From positions 1 through 27,928 of the forward strand of contig CAVFRF010000044.1 in assembly GCA_963624975.1 (NCBI GenBank): 27,928 nt of DNA, written 5' to 3'. The position numbers and the translations under genes were made by a program. Within the stretch, counting starts at the first letter, position 1; each line of letters starts with the position of its first letter. The DNA is from CAVLCC01 sp963624975 (lineage in GTDB: Bacteria > Actinomycetota > Coriobacteriia > Coriobacteriales > CADBOM01). The notes under the pieces were generated by a model. It saw only the letters and a list, made by a program, of their open reading frames with translations. It did not search any database and was not told where the DNA came from. Shown one piece after another: positions 15,683 to 23,364 of the stretch.

Positions 15683-15714
15683 GGAGGCCCACCCGCAACC
15701 GCGAATGGGCCTCC
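15683..15714 (-). terminator. Hairpin terminator downstream of the amidohydrolase gene
   Basis: GGAGGCCCA and its exact inverse TGGGCCTCC form a 9-bp GC-rich stem with a 14-base loop, 76 bp after the amidohydrolase stop. On the minus strand it is followed by TTGTGTG, a weak T tract. Confidence 0.55.
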
Positions 15715-15789
15715 CCTCCGGTATACCTTGCAAGCAGCGTCAGCACTCGCGACCGCACCCGCAAGCCGCGCGCCCAGCGCCGCGAGCCG

Positions 15790-17547
15790 CTAAGCCGTGT
15801 ACACTTCCTTGCCCTCGAAGTACACGCTCGCGACCTTGCCCTCGTGGATCTTGTCCTTGTCGCAGGTTGTGATGTCTTTGTCGAGCAGCAGGAAGTCGGC
15901 GTACTTGCCGACCTCGATCGAGCCGCGCTCGCCGTCCATCTGCAGCTGCTTGGCGCCGTTGATGGTCATGATGTCCAGCGCCTGCTCGATGTCGACCTTC
16001 TCCGACTCGTCGACCTGGAACACGTCCATATCGCCACGCGTGCCGTTCACCGCCACCTCCATGATGCCGCACACATCGGTCGGAGCGCCCGCGGCCGCAG
16101 GTACGTCGGTCGACGAGGTTACCAGCACGCCGTTGTCGATCAGCGACTTGATGGGATAGCCCGCCATGTACAGGTCCATGGACATCACTTCCTCGATCTG
16201 GTTGGCGTTCTCCTTGCTGCCAAGGGCGCGCCAATTGATGTTCTGAGCAGCGTAGATGTTGTGCTCGCCCATCTTCTTCTTGGTCTCGGTGGTGTAGTTG
16301 CGCCCGTGGCAAATGCCGTTGAGCACGCCGTCCTTCTTCACGCTCTCGGCATTGATGCACGCGTTTACCACCTGCTGTGTGGCGCCGTCGCCCTGCGAGT
16401 GCACGTGCACCGAAAGGCCGACCTGATTGGCGGCCTTCACGATGTCGTTCATCACGTCGTCGTCCCACACCTGCGTGCCGTGGCTGCCATCCACGTAGCC
16501 ATCGAGCAGCCAGCCCGACTTGCCCTCGACCGACTCGCCATCGGCGAACAGCTTGATCACGTTGTACTTGAAGTGATCGGTGGGGTACTTCTTCATGCAA
16601 TCCTCGGCCTTCGAAAGCTCGGACTTCCAGTCGTCGTAGGAGTCGATCTTGTAGGAGCCGCCCATCGCCACCGAAAGACCCGTTTTCCTGTCGTAGGAAG
16701 CCAGCGCGTCCATGAGCTGGGTGCCCCAGTAGTTGGTCCAGCCGTCCTGGTAGTTGGTGTAGCCGCTGGAATGCAGCGCCTCCTCCATCGCCTTGGCGAT
16801 GCCCTCGTAATCGGCCTCGGCCACGATCTGCTGCGTGGCCACCGCGTACTTGAGGAAGTAGTTCATGGCCATGTCGGATGCCAGACCCAGCAGCTCGCCG
16901 TCGGAACCCTTCGACAGCACGCCGCCCACGATCTGGGTGTCCTTGGTAACGCCTGCAACCTCGGCCGCCTTGCTGTTGAAGAAGGCGTTGTGGCCCGAGT
17001 TGTCCACGATCAGCATCACCTTGTCGGAGCAGATGGCATCGAGCTTGCTCTTCATCTCGATGCTCTCCTTGACCTTGAGCATGGCCACGTTGTCCCAGCC
17101 GAAGGTGTAGTAGACGCTCTTGTCGGGATTGTCGGCCACGTACTGCTTGACGTTGGCGAGAATCTCGTCCTCGGTGGTGCCCGTGACCGAGAACTTGAGG
17201 TGCTCCAACGCGCCCTGCCCAACGTAGTGGCCGTGGCCCTCGGTGGCACCCGCCATCACGAGGCCCCGGTCGCGATGGTCGACCACCACGGTGGTGCCAT
17301 CCTCGATGTACTGCTGCACGCCGTCGGCGCTGCCCACATAGATGTACTTGCCGTTCTTGACTGCAAGGGCCTCGGCATAGTCACGCGACGCGTTGGACGT
17401 GTAGATCTTGCCATATACCACGGTGTCGGCAACGTTGGAGCTGGAGCCTGCGCCCGAAGGCGAGCAGCCCGCCACGCCCGCAAGCGCGACGCCGGCGCAA
17501 CCCGCGCCCATGATCTTCACGAACCCTCTTCTCGAAATGTCTCTCAT
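15790..17547 (-). CDS. Tat-exported lipoprotein amidohydrolase (YtcJ-like)
   Basis: 585 residues. The N-terminus MRDISRRGFVKIMG carries a twin-arginine motif (RR at 6-7), a hydrophobic stretch and a lipobox VAGC at 25-28. The folded enzyme is therefore probably exported by Tat and anchored by lipid on Cys28. The body is a metal-dependent hydrolase of the amidohydrolase_3/YtcJ family: EGHGHY with His105 and His107 as first metal ligands, VHVHSQGDGA as the next histidine pair, and a C-terminal GSIEVGKYADFLLLDKDI. The substrate is unknown; relatives act on amides or cyclic ureides. The ATG at 17547 is preferred over an upstream ATG (17673) because the Tat signal begins right there. It has a GGGGTGA ribosome site. 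A promoter and a 24-bp palindrome lie upstream. Confidence 0.92.
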   Translation of the reverse strand: MRDISRRGFVKIMGAGCAGVALAGVAGCSPSGAGSSSNVADTVVYGKIYTSNASRDYAEALAVKNGKYIYVGSADGVQQYIEDGTTVVVDHRDRGLVMAGATEGHGHYVGQGALEHLKFSVTGTTEDEILANVKQYVADNPDKSVYYTFGWDNVAMLKVKESIEMKSKLDAICSDKVMLIVDNSGHNAFFNSKAAEVAGVTKDTQIVGGVLSKGSDGELLGLASDMAMNYFLKYAVATQQIVAEADYEGIAKAMEEALHSSGYTNYQDGWTNYWGTQLMDALASYDRKTGLSVAMGGSYKIDSYDDWKSELSKAEDCMKKYPTDHFKYNVIKLFADGESVEGKSGWLLDGYVDGSHGTQVWDDDVMNDIVKAANQVGLSVHVHSQGDGATQQVVNACINAESVKKDGVLNGICHGRNYTTETKKKMGEHNIYAAQNINWRALGSKENANQIEEVMSMDLYMAGYPIKSLIDNGVLVTSSTDVPAAAGAPTDVCGIMEVAVNGTRGDMDVFQVDESEKVDIEQALDIMTINGAKQLQMDGERGSIEVGKYADFLLLDKDITTCDKDKIHEGKVASVYFEGKEVYTA

Positions 17548-17604
17548 TTCACCCCGGGCCTTTCTGTAGTCTTGGGTCTTGACCGTCGAGTTTCTAACGT
17601 TGAG

Positions 17605-17634
17605 ATGGTACCCGCCCGCCGCCACGCCGGTCAA
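17605..17634 (-). promoter_or_regulatory. Candidate promoter of the amidohydrolase gene
   Basis: On the minus strand TTGACC (17634-17629) and TACCAT (17610-17605) are separated by 18 bp, giving a leader of about 50 bases. The 24-bp palindrome sits seven bases upstream of the -35, where an activator would normally bind. Confidence 0.5.
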
Positions 17635-17641
17635 GAAAAGC

Positions 17642-17665
17642 AACGCAAATCTGCAGATTTGCGTT
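17642..17665. promoter_or_regulatory. Perfect 24-bp palindrome upstream of the amidohydrolase promoter
   Basis: AACGCAAATCTG is followed immediately by its exact reverse complement. A second inverted repeat (CGTTTG-TCG-CAAACG, 17662-17676) overlaps its right end. Both share GCAAA/TTTGC half sites. The site is probably an operator for a dimeric regulator; no regulator gene is adjacent. Confidence 0.7.
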
Positions 17666-17771
17666 TGTCGCAAACGTCAAGAGCGTACAGCAACAAGCTC
17701 CCTCAGGATTCTGCGAGATTTGGCCGGCAGCAGCTTCTCCGCACCATCGGCGAGCGACACTTGCGGGTTCC

Positions 17772-17814
17772 AACTTCTATAAAACTTCTATGTATCATTT
17801 GACAAATAGAAGTT
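17772..17814. repeat. Three AACTTCTAT units, two direct and one inverted
   Basis: AACTTCTAT occurs at 17772-17780 and 17783-17791 and inverted (ATAGAAGTT) at 17806-17814, in a very AT-rich stretch of the intergenic region. The 9-bp arms at 17783 and 17806 are perfect and enclose TTGACA-like sequence, so this could be an operator over a promoter. Confidence 0.55.
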
Positions 17815-17835
17815 TGAACCCAGTTACGCTGTTCT

Positions 17836-17926
17836 GCGGCAAACTGGGGAAGCCAGGCAGCGTGCCACCTGCTGCGTGGCAGGTAAAGCCTATCGGGGGT
17901 GCCGAAGTTGCACCCGACTGGCAGCC
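17836..17926 (+). ncRNA. Possible structured RNA leader or element, unassigned
   Basis: On the plus strand, 120-210 bases before the CPBP gene, three hairpins follow one another: CTGG/CCAG (17844-17856), TGCCAC/GTGGCA (17863-17881) and GGGTGC/GCACCC (17897-17915). The second overlaps an alternative pairing, ACCTGC/GCAGGT (17867-17884), so two exclusive folds exist. GGCAAAC before the first and AAAGCC before the third recall the c-di-GMP-I riboswitch core, but their spacing does not fit. No function is assigned. Confidence 0.25.
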
Positions 17927-17992
17927 ATCCTACCGCGCGATGCATCGCGCACCGCGATTCCGATTCTACATATCAATAGGGTTACATGTGCG

Positions 17993-18007
17993 AACTGTGA
18001 TACAGTT
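17993..18007. promoter_or_regulatory. Operator-like dyad upstream of the CPBP gene
   Basis: AACTGT-GAT-ACAGTT is a perfect 6-bp inverted repeat about 43 bp before the start of the CPBP gene, overlapping a TACAGT that could serve as -10. It resembles a small dimeric repressor site. Confidence 0.5.
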
Positions 18008-18049
18008 ATCCGTGAATTTGCCAGATCAAATCCCACGAAAAGGTGCATG

Positions 18050-18955
18050 ATGCTTTCGAAACTGCGCGTTAAACATCCATTCCTGTACGCCCTTCTCATC
18101 TTCGTCATCTTCGCGCTGAGCATGTCGATCGTTGGCGGCATCATCAGCGGCGTGCACATGGCCATCTCTCCCGACGGCAGCAAGCCGCCCACAATGCCGC
18201 TGATGCTCGCTTGCGAGATAGTCGTGGCTATCGTCCTGTGCGTCGTTCTCAAGAAATCCGGCAGGATCAGGCTCCTCACCAAGACGGGCAGGGGCTTCAA
18301 GGGCGGCATCGCCACCGGCGCGTACATCCTGGTCCTGGGCGTTTTCCTGGTCGTGGGCACGATTGTCGGCACGCAAATGGTGGGCGGGTTCACCGTCGAC
18401 TTCGGCGGCGGGTCGATCGTGTGCATGGTGGCGATGATCTCCATCGGCCTCACCGAAGAAATCGAGGCGCGTGCCCTGATCGGCGAGACCTTCCTCGAGC
18501 ACTTCGGCACCAAGCGCGAAGGCGTGATCAGGGCCGTGGTCGCGTCCGGACTGATCTTTGGAGTCATGCACATCGTGAACGCGCTGGAAGCGCCTCTGCC
18601 CGACACCCTCTGCCAGATGACGCTCTCCATCACCGCCGGAATGATGTACGGCGCGATCTACTTCAGGAGCGGCAACCTGTGGTCTTGCGTGGTGCTGCAC
18701 GGCTTCAACGACATCTGCAGCAGCATTCAGCTCTGGCTCTTCAACGGCGGAAACGGCAACATCCTCTCTTCGACGGGCGACTTCTCGATCGACTCGGTGG
18801 TGTTCACGCTCGTGCTGGCGGCGATCGACCTGGCCGTTGCGTGCTTCCTGCTGCGCAAGAGCAAGATCGGCGAGGTTGCGCAGACCTGGCCCGAGATCGC
18901 CGAAGACGGCGGCATGGCCAGCGACGCAGACGGAGCCGTGAAGACCGCCTGGTAG
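18050..18955 (+). CDS. CPBP-family (CAAX-protease-like) intramembrane protein
   Basis: 301 residues with about eight membrane helices. It has the three conserved motifs of the CPBP/Abi glutamic-type protease family: EEIEAR (Glu136, Glu137, Arg141), FGVMHIVN (His174) and HGFND (His217, Asn220). These residues form the active site in Rce1-like proteases. In bacteria members process or give immunity to peptides, or act as scaffolds; the target here is unknown. Two ATGs stand side by side (18047, 18050). AAAAGG at 18038-18043 gives better spacing to the second. The gene is divergent from the amidohydrolase across a 500-bp region rich in palindromes, and ends before a strong hairpin at 19020-19060. 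Confidence 0.88.
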   Translation: MLSKLRVKHPFLYALLIFVIFALSMSIVGGIISGVHMAISPDGSKPPTMPLMLACEIVVAIVLCVVLKKSGRIRLLTKTGRGFKGGIATGAYILVLGVFLVVGTIVGTQMVGGFTVDFGGGSIVCMVAMISIGLTEEIEARALIGETFLEHFGTKREGVIRAVVASGLIFGVMHIVNALEAPLPDTLCQMTLSITAGMMYGAIYFRSGNLWSCVVLHGFNDICSSIQLWLFNGGNGNILSSTGDFSIDSVVFTLVLAAIDLAVACFLLRKSKIGEVAQTWPEIAEDGGMASDADGAVKTAW

Positions 18956-19019
18956 CGTGCCGACGGCAGCAGCGCAGCGGCCGCACGGCGAACGTCGACT
19001 CGAACAGATTTTGCAGCAA

Positions 19020-19060
19020 CAAGAAGAGGGGGCGCCTCCACGAGGTGCCCCCTCTTCTTG
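19020..19060. terminator. Strong hairpin terminator between convergent genes
   Basis: A 17-bp stem (CAAGAAGAGGGGGCGCC, one G-U pair) with a seven-base loop lies between the CPBP gene and the convergent membrane-protein gene. As at 972-1005, the AAGAAG/CTTCTT base replaces a separate T-run, so it may act in both directions. Confidence 0.75.
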
Positions 19061-19084
19061 CGTGTGGGATTTGCGGCGCGGTTT

Positions 19085-19142
19085 GCCTCGACAGCGGTGC
19101 CTCGACAGCGCGGCACCTCGGAGGCGCAGCGCCTCGACAGCG
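19085..19142. repeat. Three copies of GCCTCGACAGCG
   Basis: The 12-mer GCCTCGACAGCG occurs at 19085-19096, 19099-19110 and 19131-19142, between the hairpin terminator and the stop of the minus-strand membrane-protein gene. No role is evident. Confidence 0.6.
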
Positions 19143-19149
19143 CGGCGAG

Positions 19150-19788
19150 CTAAGACAGCGAGCGGCCGGTGAGCAGCGCGAACGCGACCAGCGCGACGAT
19201 CGCGACCAGCGTGACCAGCAGCGCGATGACGCGGAACTTGTTCTGCTTCTGAATGGCGAACGTCATTATGAAGATGGACGCGAAGCACACGACTACGGTG
19301 ACCAGGTGGAACGGCGGGTTGGCCAGCATCGAGTTGACGTAGCTCACCCCCATGAGCGCTTGAATGGTGTTGCCCAGGCCCAGCACGATGCTGCCCAGCG
19401 CGTTTTGCTTGCGGATGTAGAACGCGATGAAGCCGCCTGGCAGGGTCATGAGCGTGGCCGGCCCCCAGATGGCGGTGTAGTAGTAGATGGCCTTGTCGGG
19501 GGTGAGCGAGCCGAGCAGCACCTCGGTGCCGAAGCACAGCGGCTGGCTGATGAGGAAGAACACAAAGATCTTGAGCATCGACTCCCAGTTCTTGCTGCAG
19601 TTGGAGGCGATTACGAAGGCGAATATGAGCCACCATTCGTAGGTGACCGCTATGTCGTGCAGCGATGTGCCATTGATAGCGGGGATCGATCCCGCGATGC
19701 CGGTGATCGCGCCGGCCACTATGGCAAACACGACCACGTAGAGCCACTTCATGTTGAGGCCGCCGAATAGCTTGTCGAATACTTTCAT
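19150..19788 (-). CDS. Membrane protein of unknown function
   Basis: 212 residues from ATG (MKVFDKLFGG), with AAGG eight bases upstream. A TTG at 19803 and an ATG at 19794 are possible alternatives. About seven hydrophobic segments alternate with short charged loops (for example WLYVVVFAIVAGAITGIAG near the N-terminus and FRVIALLVTLVAIVALVAF near the end). NCSKNWESMLKIFVFFLISQ and WGPATLMTLPGGFIAFYIRK look like conserved loop-helix motifs, but I cannot assign a family. A TATAAT box (19866-19871) and a long leader hairpin (19824-19859) precede it, and the stop is followed by repeats and a strong terminator, so it is probably transcribed alone. Confidence 0.8.
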   Translation of the reverse strand: MKVFDKLFGGLNMKWLYVVVFAIVAGAITGIAGSIPAINGTSLHDIAVTYEWWLIFAFVIASNCSKNWESMLKIFVFFLISQPLCFGTEVLLGSLTPDKAIYYYTAIWGPATLMTLPGGFIAFYIRKQNALGSIVLGLGNTIQALMGVSYVNSMLANPPFHLVTVVVCFASIFIMTFAIQKQNKFRVIALLVTLVAIVALVAFALLTGRSLS

Positions 19789-19823
19789 GCACATGTCCTT
19801 CAAGGGTTGTCCAAAGTCGAGCT

Positions 19824-19859
19824 AGCAGCGGCGGCGAGGCTTCGCCGACACCGGCTGCT
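19824..19859 (-). promoter_or_regulatory. Leader hairpin and -10 box of the membrane-protein gene
   Basis: On the minus strand a TATAAT (19871-19866) is followed by a two-part hairpin: outer AGCAGC/GCTGCT (19824-19829 with 19854-19859) and inner CGGCGA/TCGCCG (19832-19837 with 19842-19847), ending about 35 bases before the gene. It may stabilise the message or control its translation. Confidence 0.4.
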
Positions 19860-20014
19860 GGCAAGATTATATGCCGCAGAGGGCGTGCCGACTCGCAGCA
19901 AGCCGTCAAGTGCCAGCCGCGTTCGCACCGCGGAGCACGCAATCTAGCGGCAACGGCGACGACGTGCAGCCACGCCGCCAAGGCGAGGCGCGGGCGTTCG
20001 GGCTTCCCGATACC

Positions 20015-20539
20015 TTAGCAGCTCGACGCGTGTTCCAGCTCGAGCAGACGGGCTTTCTTTTCGATACCCCCAGCGTACCCGGTGAGGCTGCCGCTTGCGC
20101 CAACGACGCGGTGGCACGGCACGATGATGGAGATGGGGTTGTGCCCGACCGCTCCGCCAACAGCCTGCGCGGACATTCGCTCGAGGCCGCGCTGCCGGGC
20201 GAGCTGCCGGGCGATCTGGCCGTAGGTCGTGGTGCGCCCGTAGGGAATCTGCAGCAGGATCTGCCACACGGCCAGTCTGAACTCGCTACCCATCAGATGC
20301 AGCTGCGGGATAAAGCCGGGCTGCTCCCCCGCGAAGTACGCGTTCAGCCAGCGTTTCGCATCTGCCAGCACCGGAGTTTCGTGCTCGACATGCTCTGCGG
20401 GAAGGTTGCAGGCGAAGTGCTTCTGATCCTCGAACCACACGCCGACAAGTCCGGCTTCGTCCGCCGCCAGGAGCATGCTCCCCAACGGCGACCCGTAGCG
20501 CTGCACGCAGGTTGTCGCCTCGCCGTAATCGAAGTACAT
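20015..20539 (-). CDS. ogt: Methylated-DNA--[protein]-cysteine S-methyltransferase
   Basis: 174 residues, the usual length of Ogt. The C-terminal domain has the helix-turn-helix region IPYGRTTTYGQIARQLA (99-115), the asparagine-hinge segment GGAVGHNPISIIV and the active site PCHRVVG with Cys142, which accepts the alkyl group from O6-alkylguanine in a suicide reaction. LTGYAGGIEKKARLLELE is the normal ending. The N-terminal half is the small RNase-H-like domain. GGGAGGA five bases before ATG fixes the start. No ada or alkA gene is adjacent. Confidence 0.95.
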   Translation of the reverse strand: MYFDYGEATTCVQRYGSPLGSMLLAADEAGLVGVWFEDQKHFACNLPAEHVEHETPVLADAKRWLNAYFAGEQPGFIPQLHLMGSEFRLAVWQILLQIPYGRTTTYGQIARQLARQRGLERMSAQAVGGAVGHNPISIIVPCHRVVGASGSLTGYAGGIEKKARLLELEHASSC

Positions 20540-20937
20540 GCTTCCTCCCAGCTCGAGCTAGTTAGCAGCCTAGCCAAACGCGGACTGCAGATTCGGCACT
20601 CGCGGCCTCGGAACCCTTCACGTCCAGGCCACTCGTTACCAATCTCCTTTGTCTTGAGATAGAAACCGGGGTTGAACTTGGACACTGAAGCCACGACCGG
20701 CAGCAACCTATTCGACAACAATAGCCGCGCTAGCCGACAATGTAAATTACCACGCCGACGGGCCGCCCGTACGCACGACGCATAGCGTCCCCTCGCAGGG
20801 GCGATAAGCGTTACAGTAGAAGCAGACTTGCGAGCGCGCGCGGGGCGCGGGCGACATGCGGCTCGCCTCGCGTGGGCGCGGGCGACATGAGGCTCGCGGC
20901 GCGCGGGCGGCACTTACCTACGATGGGGGCGATCACG
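20540..20937. other. Divergent intergenic region between ogt and the dehydrogenase
   Basis: 398 bp without a supported gene. It contains a CCCCT-CGC-AGGGG hairpin (20789-20801) followed by TTACAGT (20811-20817), a possible promoter element for the dehydrogenase. It also holds a 31-bp imperfect tandem duplication (20843-20904, GGGCGCGGGCGACATG at each start) made of GC-rich sequence. A short minus-strand stretch near 20640-20690 reads somewhat like protein (KFNPGFYLKTKEIGNEW) but has no start or homology that I recognise. Confidence 0.5.
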
Positions 20938-21939
20938 ATGATGAAGGTTCTGCACATTGGCGAAGCTGGCAACATGCAAAAGTACTGCGGCGGCGACAGC
21001 TACCTGCAGCAGCTGCAGATCGTGGACATGCCGTGCGGGCTGCCCGACGATGACTACGTCGAGGCGGCGGGCGACGCGCAGGTCGTGGTGATCGATGCCA
21101 TCGGCGAGATGCGCGGGTCGCTGATGGAGCGCATGCCCAGCCTCAAGATGGTGCATTCGGAGGGCGTGGCCTTCAACAAGATCGACGTGGAAGCGGCCAG
21201 CAAGCTGGGCATCTGCGTGTGCAACAGCCAGGGCATGAACGCGTCGGCCGTGGCCGAGCAGGCCGTGCTGCTGATGCTGGGCCTGCTGCGCGAGGTGGTG
21301 CCCAACCACGAGGCGGTGCGCGACGGGCGGCAGATCGAGACCAAGGTGGCCTACATCCACGAAGGTTCGCTCAGGGAGCTGGCCGACTGCACGGTGGGCC
21401 TGCTGGGATTCGGCGACATCGCGAGGAAGACGGCGGCACTGCTTCGGGCGTTCGGGGTGCAGGCGATCTACTACTACAAGCGCCACCGACTGAGCGAGAA
21501 CGAGGAGACCGCGCTCGGCGTGGAGTATCGCCCGCTAGAGGACCTGCTGGCAGCCAGCGACATCGTGAGTCTGCACGTGCCCGTGACCCCCGCAACGACC
21601 GGCATGGCCGACGCGGAGTTCTTCTCGCACATGAAGGACGGCGCGTTCTTCGTGAACACGGCCCGCGGCGAGCTGGTGGACGACGCGGCGCTGGCAGCCG
21701 CGCTCGAAAGCGGCAAGCTTGCAGGCGCTGGTCTGGACACGCTTTCGCACGAGCCCGTGCAGGCAAGCCATATGCTGCTCAACCTGCCGCCCGAGGTGGA
21801 GGGCAAGCTGCTGTTCAGCCCGCACATCGGCGGCGTGACGGCATCGAGCTTCCGCAGGAGCTTCGCCATGATCATGGAGAACATCAAAGCCGTGGACCGC
21901 GGCGAGCATCCCGCCAGAACGGTAAACAACGTGGAGTAG
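20938..21939 (+). CDS. D-isomer-specific 2-hydroxyacid dehydrogenase
   Basis: 333 residues. The first of two adjacent ATGs (20938, 20941) is chosen; GGGGGCG lies six bases before it. The fold is the two-domain D-2-hydroxyacid dehydrogenase type: residues 1-110 and 305-333 form the catalytic domain, 110-300 the NAD-binding domain with VGLLGFGDIARKTAALLRAFG. In GFGDIA the last glycine of GxGxxG is Ala. The catalytic triad is visible as Arg243 (NTARGELVDD), Glu272 (LDTLSHEP) and His296 (FSPHIGGVTAS). It reduces 2-oxoacids or oxidises D-2-hydroxyacids with NAD(H). It lacks the ACT domain of full-length SerA, so the substrate is open (glycerate, lactate or phosphoglycerate-like). Confidence 0.92.
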   Translation: MMKVLHIGEAGNMQKYCGGDSYLQQLQIVDMPCGLPDDDYVEAAGDAQVVVIDAIGEMRGSLMERMPSLKMVHSEGVAFNKIDVEAASKLGICVCNSQGMNASAVAEQAVLLMLGLLREVVPNHEAVRDGRQIETKVAYIHEGSLRELADCTVGLLGFGDIARKTAALLRAFGVQAIYYYKRHRLSENEETALGVEYRPLEDLLAASDIVSLHVPVTPATTGMADAEFFSHMKDGAFFVNTARGELVDDAALAAALESGKLAGAGLDTLSHEPVQASHMLLNLPPEVEGKLLFSPHIGGVTASSFRRSFAMIMENIKAVDRGEHPARTVNNVE

Positions 21940-22000
21940 GAACCTCCATTTACAGAGCATCGACAACTTGGCAAACCCAGGTAGATGGAGTCGAACGATG

Positions 22001-22190
22001 TTACCCGTGTTGCCCCTGACTCACTGTGTGGTTGGATGCCGCCTCGAAGCGGTACTTCCGTGGGATGATTGCGGTGGGAGCGAGCAGCGCGACACCGACG
22101 CCGTCTAGGAACCACTGCGGCATGCCCTAGGCGATAAGCTCCTCTGCCTTGCAAATAAACTCCCGCGAATCCACGTGCTTCCCATGCAAC
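22001..22190 (-). pseudogene. Toxin-antitoxin-like remnant
   Basis: On the minus strand DSREFICKAEELIA ends in TAG at 22127. It is strikingly like DSREF-type antitoxin tails and like the remnant at 24137-24241 (ESRESIREAEELIA). Immediately after the stop an ATG at 22123 opens a 40-codon frame (MPQWFLDGVGVALLAPTAII...) ending at 22001, which has protein-like composition but no family I recognise. The pair looks like a truncated antitoxin gene plus part of a following gene. The rest of 21940-22200 shows nothing else. Confidence 0.4.
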
Positions 22191-22200
22191 GAAGCCGCGC

Positions 22201-23364
22201 CTATGCAATCACGAGGCTGAGGGCAAGCATGGCGACCAGGAAAGCCAGGTTGATGCCCGTGAACAGCAGCAGGTAGCGGCCTTTAGCCTTGGGATACGCC
22301 ACGGCAAGCTGCCTGTAGGAAATCAGGCTCGCCATCGATGCCACCAGCGTGCCCAGCCCGCCGATGTTGACGCCCACGAGCAGCGCGGGCCAGTCGCTGG
22401 TAAAGCCCGACAGCATGATGGCAGCAGGCACGTTGGAGATGAGCTGGCTAGCCAAGGCGCCCACCAGCAGCACGTGGCCGTCTACAATCGACGCTATAGC
22501 GTGCTGCACCGTTTCGATGCGCGCGACGTTGCCCACGAAAACGAAGAACGCCACGAAGGTGAGCAGCAGCGCGTAGTCCACCTGGCGAAGGGCACGCCTG
22601 TCGAACCCCAGCGCGGCGACCAGCGCAGCCGCAACCGCCACGCCCACCGGCACGATGCGCGCCACGCACAGCAGGCACACCACGATAAGCGCCGCCCACG
22701 GAGCCACATCGCGCATGGAGAGCGGGCTTTGGGGCTTCGCGTGAGCCAAACCTCTCGCTTGCAACGAAGCGGGCGCGCAGCGTTTGCGCCCGCGCAGCTC
22801 GGCAACTCCGATCGCAAACGCCAGCAGCAGGAACGCCAGCGCCGAATACGGCGCCATGATGCACACGAGGTCGCACGGTGCCATGCCCGACGCGCTCTGC
22901 AGGTAGATGTTCTGGGGGTTGCCGATGGGCGTTAGCATGCTGCCCATGTTGGCGGCAACGGTCATGCACGCGATGGCGAAGGGGAGCCGGCCCACAAGGC
23001 CCGCCTCGCGCAAAGCCGCTATCGCAAGCGGCACGAACGCAACCAGGGCAACGTCGTTGGTTACCACCATGCTGGCGAAGAACGCGAGCGCCGCGAGCAC
23101 CGAGACGAGCGCTCCTCCGCTCTTGCACATGCCCACGAGCGCGTGGCACATTCGCGACAGCACCTGCGCACGCGCCAAGCCGGACGTGGCGACCATCAGC
23201 GAGAACAGCAGCCCGAGCGTGCGCCAGTCGATGTACGAGGCGTATTGCATGTCGGGGGGCACCGCCATGCAAGACAACACGGCCAGCACGCACGCCACAA
23301 CGAGAACCGCATCGAACCTGAAGATGTAGCGCACGCGCCAAGCTAAGTTTCTGAGCCTGCCCAT
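22201..23364 (-). CDS. ArsB/SLC13-type anion permease
   Basis: 387 residues with about eleven membrane helices. Two family marks are clear: VVTNDVALVAFVPLAI (101-116) and NMGSMLTPIGNPQNIYL (139-155), where the TPIGNPQN loop is typical of the ion transporter superfamily (ArsB, CitM, NhaD, SLC13). The matching second-half loop is SNVPAAIMLSG. It is a secondary transporter of arsenite, carboxylates or similar anions; no arsC or arsR is nearby, so arsenic is only one option. The ATG at 23364 has AAAGG six bases upstream; the open frame runs a further 33 codons without homology. A 10-bp palindrome TATCATGATA about 80 bp upstream may belong to its promoter. Confidence 0.85.
   Translation of the reverse strand: MGRLRNLAWRVRYIFRFDAVLVVACVLAVLSCMAVPPDMQYASYIDWRTLGLLFSLMVATSGLARAQVLSRMCHALVGMCKSGGALVSVLAALAFFASMVVTNDVALVAFVPLAIAALREAGLVGRLPFAIACMTVAANMGSMLTPIGNPQNIYLQSASGMAPCDLVCIMAPYSALAFLLLAFAIGVAELRGRKRCAPASLQARGLAHAKPQSPLSMRDVAPWAALIVVCLLCVARIVPVGVAVAAALVAALGFDRRALRQVDYALLLTFVAFFVFVGNVARIETVQHAIASIVDGHVLLVGALASQLISNVPAAIMLSGFTSDWPALLVGVNIGGLGTLVASMASLISYRQLAVAYPKAKGRYLLLFTGINLAFLVAMLALSLVIA

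Noticed and set aside
15565..17802. 745-codon plus-strand open frame opposite the amidohydrolase
   Set aside because: Antisense shadow; the minus strand carries a complete Tat-lipoprotein amidohydrolase with all motifs.
17836..17926. Confident c-di-GMP-I or cobalamin riboswitch
   Set aside because: Single submotifs match but their order and spacing do not; kept only as a low-confidence structured element.
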